NCBI GenBank assembly: GCA_043798815.1
Contig: JAZDOH010000087.1
Location: forward strand, 1 to 7,337
Length of the DNA stretch: 7,337 bases
From: JAZDOH01 sp043798815
GTDB lineage: Bacteria; Patescibacteriota; Gracilibacteria; UM-FILTER-43-11
Direction of reading: 5' to 3'
Positions within the stretch are counted from its first letter, which is position 1, and each line of letters opens with the position of its first letter. This document shows positions 1 through 5,868 of the stretch, one piece after another. The position numbers and the translations under genes were made by a program. The notes under the pieces were generated by a model. The model had not been told where the DNA came from, did not search any database, and saw only the letters and a list, made by a program, of their open reading frames with translations.

Positions 1-2
1 AA

Positions 3-191
3 GAAACAATAGCTAGAGTAGCGCGAGGTGGTGGTGTAGAGCGACCTATACGCGTTTTTCGATTATCCCCACGTGGCAAAGAAGTTTATCGCGGAAGCGG
101 TAGAAAACCGCCAGAAGATCGGGAAATAAGAAGTCCTGTTGATTATTTGCTAGACATTTTTGGACCAAAACCGGAGCCAAGCAAAGCTTAA
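3..191 (+). CDS. C-terminal end of an unrecognised protein (5' end outside window)
   Basis: Frame 3 of the + strand is open from the window edge to a TAA at 189-191, giving 62 residues with no start codon needed inside the window. I do not recognise the protein. The visible tail is basic and glycine/arginine-rich at first (VARGGGVERP), then has a stretch reading SPVDYLLDIFGPKPEPSKA, with a proline-rich end that looks like a natural C-terminus. The stop codon overlaps the opposite-strand hppA stop within a single TTAA, so the two genes converge and overlap by 4 bp. No transmembrane segment or known motif is visible. The call rests on the open frame, the neat convergent ending and the absence of any better frame. 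A 62-codon open frame by chance is possible, so confidence is moderate. Confidence 0.5.
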   Translation, partial: ETIARVARGGGVERPIRVFRLSPRGKEVYRGSGRKPPEDREIRSPVDYLLDIFGPKPEPSKA

Positions 192-2206
192 AACAAACTA
201 TAACTCGCAATCGAACCCGCGATGAGTAACGCGATTGTGTTGATCACTTTGATGAGCGCGTTGATGGCGGGACCGGAGGTGTCTTTATAAGGATCGCCCA
301 CGGTGTCACCGACGACAGCGGCTTTGTGCGCGTCACTCCCCTTTCCACCGTGGTGGCCGGATTCAATGTATTTTTTAGCGTTGTCCCACGTGGCGCCGCC
401 GTTGGCCATGCTGATGGCCAGGAGTAATCCCGAAACGATGACACCCACAAGCAGGCCGCCGAGCGCTTTGGGGCCAAGGATGTAGCCCACAAGAACGGGA
501 GAAAATACGGCAAGAAGGGCTGGAGCGATCATTTCATAAAGAGCGGCTTTGGTGACGATGTCCACGCATTTGCCGTAATCAGGCTTGGCTTTCCCCTGCA
601 TGATGCCCTTGATTTCTTTGAACTGGCGGCGAACTTCATTCACCACGGCATGAGCAGCGCGGCCGACGGACTTCATGGTGAGAGCCGAGAACGCGTAAGG
701 GATGAGGCCTCCAAGGAACAAGCCGACGATGACTTTGTAATCTGTGAGATCAAAAATCAGACGTTTGCCAGCGTTGAGAAGCGCGCCATTGTAATCCTGG
801 AACAACACCAGGGCCGCCAGAGCCGCAGAACCGATAGCATAGCCTTTGGTGACGGCTTTGGTGGTATTCCCTACCGCGTCGAGCGCGTCGGTGATTTTGC
901 GGGTTTCTTCCGGCAGGCCGGCCATTTCCGCAATGCCGCCGGCGTTGTCGGTAATGGGGCCATAGCTATCCATGGCAATCACCATTCCTGTGGTGGAAAG
1001 CATGGATACGGCCGCAATCGCAATGCCATACAATCCGGCAAACGCAAACGAGAAGATGATGCCGAGAACGATTAAAATCACCACGCCGATGGTGCTTTCC
1101 ATGCCCATGGAAAGTCCGATGATGATGTTGGTGCCTGCGCCTGTTTCCGACGCCTTGGCGACCTCCTGAACGGGGCGATATTTGGTGGCGGTGTAGTATT
1201 CGGTAATCGCGATGATGAGAACGGTAATGAGCGCGCCCACAACCGTGGCTCCAAACAATCTCCAGCCAAAATCTTTGTCTTCAAGCATCCATTGGGTCAC
1301 AAATAAAAATCCGACGAGAGAAAGTCCAAGAGCCACCCCCACTCCTGTATAAAGAGCTCTCATGATGTGAGCCTTGTTTTTGGTTTTCACAAAATTGATG
1401 GCCACCATGCTCGCCAATACTGCCACAGCGCCCAATGCCAGCGGATACATGACATACACCAGCGATAACCCTTCGGATACCGCCAGAATCATGGCCGCGA
1501 TGAGGGTGACGGCGTACGTTTCAAACAAATCAGCTCCCATGCCAGCGCAGTCCCCTACGTTGTCGCCCACGTTGTCCGCGATGGTCGCGGGATTGCGTGG
1601 ATCGTCCTCGGGAATGCCGGCTTCGATTTTACCCACCAAATCCGCTCCCACATCCGCGGCCTTTGTAAAAATGCCTCCGCCTAGACGGGCAAACAGTGAA
1701 ATGAGTGATGCTCCAAACCCAAAACCAATGAGTAAATGAGGAATGGCTGATTCTTCCACACCCATGGTTTTGAAAGCCAGGTAAAAACCCGCGACTCCCA
1801 AAAGCGCCAAACCAACCACGGTTAACCCCGTTACGGAACCGCCTTTAAAGGCCACGGTCAGTGCCTCTCCTAAACCGAGTCTTGCGGCCGCAGCGGTGCG
1901 CACGTTGGCACGCACGGACACATTCATGCCCACATAACCCGCGATCCCGGAAAGCACCGCGCCCCCCACAAACGCCGCAGCCACCATCCAGCTCAGCCCA
2001 AAGCCGATCAACAAAGCCAAAGCAACGGCAAACCAGGCAATGGTTTTGAACTGGCGATTCATGTAAGCCATGGCGCCTTCGGCCACAGCGGAGGAAATCT
2101 CCATCATTTTTTCATTGCCGGTTTCATATTTAAGGATACGAACGGTGTTGTAAGCGCCGTAAATAAGGCTCAAAATCGCAATCGCGAGTGCAGCGTAGAG
2201 AACCAT
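188..2206 (-). CDS. hppA: K+-independent H+-translocating membrane pyrophosphatase
   Basis: Integral membrane pyrophosphatase that hydrolyses inorganic pyrophosphate and pumps ions, expected to be H+, across the cytoplasmic membrane. The 672-residue protein is normal for the family and hydrophobic throughout, consistent with about 16 membrane helices. The signature motifs are present: DVGADLVGKIE at residues 185-195, the acidic DNVGDNVGDCAG at 211-222, DSYGPITDNAGG at 413-424, and GDTVGDPYKDTSGPA at 633-647. These supply the Asp/Lys residues that bind Mg-pyrophosphate. In GNTTKAVTKG (446-455), Lys450 occupies the position known to distinguish K+-independent enzymes (Lys) from K+-dependent ones (Ala). 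K+ independence and H+ transport are therefore inferred from family knowledge. The ATG start fits the usual short N-terminus. There is no Shine-Dalgarno sequence upstream. The gene lies 52 bp downstream of the YtxH-like gene on the same strand and is probably co-transcribed with it. No downstream hairpin terminator is evident. Confidence 0.97.
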   Translation of the reverse strand: MVLYAALAIAILSLIYGAYNTVRILKYETGNEKMMEISSAVAEGAMAYMNRQFKTIAWFAVALALLIGFGLSWMVAAAFVGGAVLSGIAGYVGMNVSVRANVRTAAAARLGLGEALTVAFKGGSVTGLTVVGLALLGVAGFYLAFKTMGVEESAIPHLLIGFGFGASLISLFARLGGGIFTKAADVGADLVGKIEAGIPEDDPRNPATIADNVGDNVGDCAGMGADLFETYAVTLIAAMILAVSEGLSLVYVMYPLALGAVAVLASMVAINFVKTKNKAHIMRALYTGVGVALGLSLVGFLFVTQWMLEDKDFGWRLFGATVVGALITVLIIAITEYYTATKYRPVQEVAKASETGAGTNIIIGLSMGMESTIGVVILIVLGIIFSFAFAGLYGIAIAAVSMLSTTGMVIAMDSYGPITDNAGGIAEMAGLPEETRKITDALDAVGNTTKAVTKGYAIGSAALAALVLFQDYNGALLNAGKRLIFDLTDYKVIVGLFLGGLIPYAFSALTMKSVGRAAHAVVNEVRRQFKEIKGIMQGKAKPDYGKCVDIVTKAALYEMIAPALLAVFSPVLVGYILGPKALGGLLVGVIVSGLLLAISMANGGATWDNAKKYIESGHHGGKGSDAHKAAVVGDTVGDPYKDTSGPAINALIKVINTIALLIAGSIASYSLF

Positions 2207-2220
2207 AGTAAAATAAAAGT

Positions 2221-2255
2221 TAAGGAGTAAGGACTAGGAACTAGGGACTAGGTAA
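2221..2255. repeat. 7-bp tandem repeat, five imperfect units
   Basis: Read on the + strand, the units are TAAGGAG, TAAGGAC, TAGGAAC, TAGGGAC and TAGGTAA, with consensus TARGGAC. The array creates three CTAG tetranucleotides spaced exactly 7 bp apart (2234, 2241, 2248). It fills most of the 52-bp gap between the YtxH-like gene and hppA, so it would be transcribed as a pyrimidine-rich leader 15-49 bases ahead of the hppA start. The purine-rich AAGGAG motif is on the non-coding strand for hppA and cannot serve it as a ribosome-binding site. Function unknown. Such short tandem arrays often vary in copy number. Confidence 0.75.
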
Positions 2256-2258
2256 GTG

Positions 2259-2618
2259 TTATTTATTTCCTTTTTTCCGACGGACAGATTTGTAGGCTTC
2301 TTCTTTCAAAAAATCACCGGCTTGTTCCAATTTATCCTGCACGGTGGCGGCGATTTCATACCCCTTGTCTTTGGCGGTTTCCATGAATTCTCCCATTTTC
2401 TCTTTTACCTGTTCATCCTGAGACAGTTTGCACGCCTCGTTGTAAGCTTCGGTTCCGGCTTCCGCCAACGCAGAGCCAAGAGCCTTCAGTCCTTCCGAGG
2501 GGGATTCGCCGGATTTTTTGATGATTTCCTTGCGCAAATCTTTGCCTTTTTTAGGAGCAAACAGCATTCCAAACGTCAGGCCGCCCAAAATGCCTAAAAA
2601 GAATCGTCCGAGTTTCAT
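2259..2618 (-). CDS. Small membrane-anchored YtxH-like protein
   Basis: 119 residues. The N-terminus has one hydrophobic segment at about residues 5-20 (RFFLGILGGLTFGMLF), followed at once by APKKGKDLRKE (21-31). A glycine-rich membrane segment ending in an LxxAPKxGKxxR-type motif is the hallmark of YtxH-domain proteins. The remaining 90 residues are charged, predicted helical and rich in Glu, Lys and Ala (for example 61-105), ending in a strongly basic RRKKGNK. This looks like a membrane-tethered coiled-coil or amphipathic tail with the positive end in the cytoplasm. YtxH proteins are linked to general stress in Bacillus, but their biochemical role is not established. The ATG at 2616-2618 begins the hydrophobic segment correctly. 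The gene is first in a same-strand pair with hppA and is transcribed divergently from the amidohydrolase gene. No enzymatic motif is seen. Confidence 0.8.
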   Translation of the reverse strand: MKLGRFFLGILGGLTFGMLFAPKKGKDLRKEIIKKSGESPSEGLKALGSALAEAGTEAYNEACKLSQDEQVKEKMGEFMETAKDKGYEIAATVQDKLEQAGDFLKEEAYKSVRRKKGNK

Positions 2619-2657
2619 ATTTTGAGATTTTAAAAAATAGTGTAATTTTACTGTACC
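2619..2657. promoter_or_regulatory. Divergent AT-rich intergenic region, probable back-to-back promoters
   Basis: Only 39 bp separate the start codons of the YtxH-like gene (- strand) and the amidohydrolase gene (+ strand), so both upstream signals must lie here or inside the coding ends. The stretch is strongly AT-rich, containing TTTTGAGATTTTAAAAAATAG, whereas the flanks are not. On the + strand TTGAGA (2622-2627) resembles a -35 box, but no convincing -10 lies at the right distance. A promoter there would leave almost no leader. Neither gene has a Shine-Dalgarno sequence in this gap. The call rests on gene orientation and base composition, and exact boxes cannot be assigned. Confidence 0.4.
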
Positions 2658-3653
2658 ATGACCAATTTAAGATTCAAGTCTTTGGGAATCCTGGCTTTAG
2701 CCATTCTTTTTTTAACGGGGTTCTTTTGGAGCCCTCTTAACATCATCGATACACACGAGCACATCACTTCTCTAAAAAAAGCCGAGGAGCTTTTAAAGGT
2801 GATGAAAACCAAGGGAATCGTCCAAACCGTTCTGCTCCCAGCGCCTATTGAAACGCTGACACTGAACGGGAACAAGAGTTTTACCGGATATCGAGAAAAC
2901 ATGGATGAGATTTTGAGGATCGCTAAAAAATACCCTGCTTCGTTCATCCCCTTTTGCACGATCAGCCCGCTGGATGAAGGGGCTTTGGAAATTTTGAAGG
3001 ATTGTGTGAATCGCGGAGGACGCGGACTAAAACTGTACAATGGCCACTCCCTTTATTACGACATTTTTAAAATGCCGCTCGATTCACCCGTGATGGATCC
3101 GATTTACGCGTACGCCCAGGAGCAACAGCTGCCGATCCTTTACCATGTGAACATTTCTAAATACGGCAATGAATTTGAGAATGTTTTGAAGCGATATCCA
3201 AATCTCAAAATCTCAGTGCCTCATTTCATGGTGTTCAGCACCAACCTGACGCGTGTGGCGGACCTTTTAGACCGTTACCCGAACCTTTATACAGACATCA
3301 GTTTTGGTTCCGAGCCTTTTATGGCTGCCGGATTCCGCCGGATCAGCGAACATGCGCGTGAATTTCAGGCCTTTTTTGAACGATTCCAAGATCGCATCCT
3401 TTTTGGAACCGATATGGTGCTGACGGATTTTGAAAAAAAGGATTCCAGGTACATGAGGCGGATTTTGGCCTGTTACCGGAACCTGCTTGAAAAAGAAACC
3501 TTTGCCTGCCAACCCGTGAGCGACTATTACCGAAGCCAAAAAAAACTTCAGCAATACTATCAAAGCACCAAGCGTTTGAATGGGCTGGATTTGGATGAAG
3601 ATATCCTGAAAAGTGTTTATAAAAAGAATGCGGAACAATTTTTACAACGCTAA
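2658..3653 (+). CDS. Membrane-anchored metal-dependent amidohydrolase (Amidohydrolase_2 type)
   Basis: 331-residue TIM-barrel hydrolase of the amidohydrolase superfamily; the substrate cannot be predicted. The metal-site pattern is complete: His33-x-His35 in IIDTHEHI (29-36) at the end of strand 1, His163 in PILYHVN, His189 in ISVPHFM, and Asp252 in ILFGTDMV. Lys125 in GRGLKLYNGH (121-130) is also conserved-looking. This layout matches the Amidohydrolase_2 group of decarboxylases and hydrolases. Unusually, residues 9-24 form a hydrophobic helix (LGILALAILFLTGFFW) after a short basic N-terminus (Arg5, Lys7), ending only about 8 residues before the HxH motif. This suggests an uncleaved membrane anchor, with no lipobox Cys. 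The C-terminal region (about 258-331) is helical and charged. The ATG at 2658 is chosen because it includes the whole anchor; there is no Shine-Dalgarno sequence. The TAA stop is followed directly by the dus start codon. Confidence 0.82.
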   Translation: MTNLRFKSLGILALAILFLTGFFWSPLNIIDTHEHITSLKKAEELLKVMKTKGIVQTVLLPAPIETLTLNGNKSFTGYRENMDEILRIAKKYPASFIPFCTISPLDEGALEILKDCVNRGGRGLKLYNGHSLYYDIFKMPLDSPVMDPIYAYAQEQQLPILYHVNISKYGNEFENVLKRYPNLKISVPHFMVFSTNLTRVADLLDRYPNLYTDISFGSEPFMAAGFRRISEHAREFQAFFERFQDRILFGTDMVLTDFEKKDSRYMRRILACYRNLLEKETFACQPVSDYYRSQKKLQQYYQSTKRLNGLDLDEDILKSVYKKNAEQFLQR

Positions 3654-4706
3654 ATGGTTCGTGGATTTTGGGAGAAGCTTCCCAAACCCATCATCGGCCT
3701 TTCCCCCATGGACGGCGTAACGGACGCGGCCTACCGGTACATGGTGGCCAAAACAGGCAAACCCGATGTGATCATCACGGAATTTGTGAATGTGGAAGGG
3801 TTGGCGCGCGGAGCGGTGAGCATGCTAAATCATTTGCTTTATGATGAAATCGAGCGGCCAGTGGTGGCTCAGATTTACGGCGTGGAAGTGGAATCGTTTT
3901 ATAAGGTGGCTCTTATGGTGTGCGAGTTGGGATTTGATGGAATTGATATCAACATGGGTTGCCCTGCTAACAAAGTGGCACGCCGAGGGTCGGGAGCGGG
4001 ACTCATCCGCACGCCGGAGGTTGCGAAAGAGATCATTCGCATTGTCCAAAAAGCCACGCAGGATTGGGCTAACGGGATTACGCTGGAGGAAGCTGGAATC
4101 CGGCCAAAAGCCATCCAGGCCATTCGAACCCAATGTCATGACAGCGAGAGACGGCTTTTGCCCGTATCCGTTAAAACCCGCATCGGGTACGACGCGATCG
4201 TGACGGAAGAGTGGATCAAGCACCTGCTTGAAGCCGAACCCGCCAACATTTCGCTGCACGGCCGCACATTCAAACAAATGTATCTTGGCGAAGCGAATTG
4301 GGAGGAAATTGGTAAAGCCGCACGCCTGTGCAAAGACATCGGAACAACATTACTCGGAAACGGGGACATAAAATCAATCGAGAACGCGCATGAAAAAATT
4401 AAAACCTACGGACTCGATGGGGTGCTCGTGGGTCGGGCGACGTTGGGAAATCCGTGGTTTTTCCGTGGCATCCCCCCCACTCCGTCCCAGGCGGCCAAGG
4501 GAGCCATTGAGCATTCTGAAATTTACGAGCAAAAACTTCCGGAACGCGGATTCTTTAACATGCGCAAACACCTTGGATGGTACATCAAGGGGTTTGATGG
4601 AGCCAAGGAGTTGAGAGTGCGGCTTATGCAAAGCAATAGTTCAACTGATGTACGGCAAATTCTGGATGGTCTGCTTAGCGGCGCACCCGCGCAACAACGC
4701 TTTTAA
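3654..4706 (+). CDS. dus: tRNA-dihydrouridine synthase
   Basis: FMN-dependent enzyme that reduces specific uridines in the tRNA D-loop region to dihydrouridine using NADPH. The 350-residue protein shows the TIM-barrel motifs in order: GLSPMDGVTDAAYR (15-28), VAQIYG (71-76), INMGCPANKVARRGSGAGL (99-117) with catalytic Cys103, PVSVKTRIGYD (170-180) with flavin-contact Lys174, LHGRT (201-205) with His202, LGNGDIKS (234-241), and VGRATLGNPWFF (259-270). The C-terminal helical domain (about 285-342) carries MRKHLGWYIKGF and the LRVRLMQ segment typical of the family. Between helix 3 and the VKTRIG strand (about 135-168) is roughly 30 residues more than DusB-type enzymes carry. The start ATG abuts the upstream TAA, so translation is probably coupled to the amidohydrolase gene. 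The last 32 bp overlap the 3' end of the opposite-strand rlmI gene. The exact Dus subfamily and target position are not assignable. Confidence 0.95.
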   Translation: MVRGFWEKLPKPIIGLSPMDGVTDAAYRYMVAKTGKPDVIITEFVNVEGLARGAVSMLNHLLYDEIERPVVAQIYGVEVESFYKVALMVCELGFDGIDINMGCPANKVARRGSGAGLIRTPEVAKEIIRIVQKATQDWANGITLEEAGIRPKAIQAIRTQCHDSERRLLPVSVKTRIGYDAIVTEEWIKHLLEAEPANISLHGRTFKQMYLGEANWEEIGKAARLCKDIGTTLLGNGDIKSIENAHEKIKTYGLDGVLVGRATLGNPWFFRGIPPTPSQAAKGAIEHSEIYEQKLPERGFFNMRKHLGWYIKGFDGAKELRVRLMQSNSSTDVRQILDGLLSGAPAQQRF

Positions 4707-5868
4707 GATAATGAGATTCCGGAAAGTAAAGAGAGCGCGGATGATCAGGGCTTTGCTGTACCCATGCGAGCATATCCAACGTGACCCCCGCCTGTACGGA
4801 AGCGCGCCGGAGTATCATTTCAAATTCGCCCGGATTCATGTAATGCGAACAGCTGGAGCTCACAAAAATACCTTCATCGCGGACAAGCCGCATGGCGGCG
4901 CGGTTTAAAAAGTGATAGGTTTTAGCGCCTTCCTCAATATTTTTTTGAGTTTTGATGATTCCAGGAGGATCCAAAACCACCAAATCGTATGCGGGTTCTT
5001 TGTGAACACCGAGCCACTGGAATCCATCCGCCTCTTCGGTGACGAGTTTCGCCTTTTTGAGCCGATTCAGACCAAGCTGTTTTTGGCAGCCATGCAAGGC
5101 ATCGGCGGAACTGTCTACCGCCAGCACGCTTTTGGCACCGCCTTTGAACAGATAAACATTCGTGGCACCCGTGTAAGAAAATAAATTGAGCGCCTCTCTG
5201 TCTCCGGCGAGTGGCTGGATGAATGAGCGCAAATCTTTTTGATCCAGGTAAAATCCGGTTTTTTGGCCATTCATCACATCCGCAAAAAAACGATGGCCGT
5301 TTTCGAGGAATTCCACTTCATCAACCGGATCGCCCAACAACATGCTTTTTTCTTCTTTTAATCCTTCTTCGCGGCGCACGCTGATGTCACTGCGCTCAAC
5401 GATGGCACGGGGTTTAAAAAGCTCCTGAAGCGCTTCGATGACCAACGGTTTTAAGGCTTCCATGCCCGCAGTGGAAATTTGGAGCGCCAGCACATCGCCG
5501 TATCGGTCAATGACCAATCCGGGCAATCCATCCGCTTCACCAAAAACCAGACGGTAACCGGTCGTCTCTGTTTCCGGGCCATAACCCAAAACTGTGCGCC
5601 GGTCTTCCGCCTGCCGGATTTTTCGCTGCAGCCAATCCGCGTCAATCACCGCCTCGCCAAACTCAAACAACCGTACCGCGATGGATGATTTGGAATACGT
5701 GCCGGTGCCAAGGATTTTCCCAGCTTGGTCTGCCACCTGAACCAAATCGCCCTGATTGAGACCCGAGGGTTTGGATTGAATTGAACCGGAAAACAGCCAC
5801 GGATGATGGAAAACGGCGCTGACGGATCGATCAGCTTTGATGGTGAGAACGGGATATGATTTTTTCAT
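4675..5868 (-). CDS. rlmI: RlmI-type 23S rRNA (cytosine-C5)-methyltransferase
   Basis: SAM-dependent rRNA methyltransferase. E. coli RlmI makes m5C1962 in 23S rRNA and has almost the same length (396 residues versus 397 here). An N-terminal PUA RNA-binding domain covers about residues 8-75 (HPWLFSGSI at 22-30, GDLVQVAD at 40-47). The middle domain has EADGLPGLVIDRYGD (111-125). The Rossmann methyltransferase domain follows, with GQKTGFYLDQ (201-210), the SAM-binding NLFSYTGA (228-235), acidic strand-2 end AVDSSADAL (250-258), motif IV DPPG (300-303), and the catalytic-type cysteine in SSSCSHYM (337-344, Cys340). The C-terminal HPRSLYFPESHYLK (377-390) is also characteristic. The ATG start overlaps the uvrC TGA as ATGA, which indicates translational coupling within one transcript. 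Target position is inferred from the family; a different but related rRNA cytosine target is possible. The 3' end runs 32 bp into the convergent dus gene. Confidence 0.9.
   Translation of the reverse strand: MKKSYPVLTIKADRSVSAVFHHPWLFSGSIQSKPSGLNQGDLVQVADQAGKILGTGTYSKSSIAVRLFEFGEAVIDADWLQRKIRQAEDRRTVLGYGPETETTGYRLVFGEADGLPGLVIDRYGDVLALQISTAGMEALKPLVIEALQELFKPRAIVERSDISVRREEGLKEEKSMLLGDPVDEVEFLENGHRFFADVMNGQKTGFYLDQKDLRSFIQPLAGDREALNLFSYTGATNVYLFKGGAKSVLAVDSSADALHGCQKQLGLNRLKKAKLVTEEADGFQWLGVHKEPAYDLVVLDPPGIIKTQKNIEEGAKTYHFLNRAAMRLVRDEGIFVSSSCSHYMNPGEFEMILRRASVQAGVTLDMLAWVQQSPDHPRSLYFPESHYLKSVVARVRR

Noticed and set aside
97..111. Hairpin GCGGT-AGAAA-ACCGC as a terminator
   Set aside because: Only a 5-bp stem with no following T-run, and it lies inside the open + strand frame.
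650..1739. Several + strand open frames opposite hppA
   Set aside because: They are antisense to a fully conserved gene, have compositions dictated by it, and show no recognisable domains.
2256..2597. + strand open frame opposite the YtxH-like gene, with AAGGAG about 28 bp upstream of a GTG
   Set aside because: The product is a Phe-rich antisense shadow of a charged helical protein, the SD-like motif is too far from the start, and the motif is part of the tandem repeat.
3825..4631. - strand open frames opposite dus
   Set aside because: They mirror the conserved Dus coding sequence and have no independent start signals or domains.
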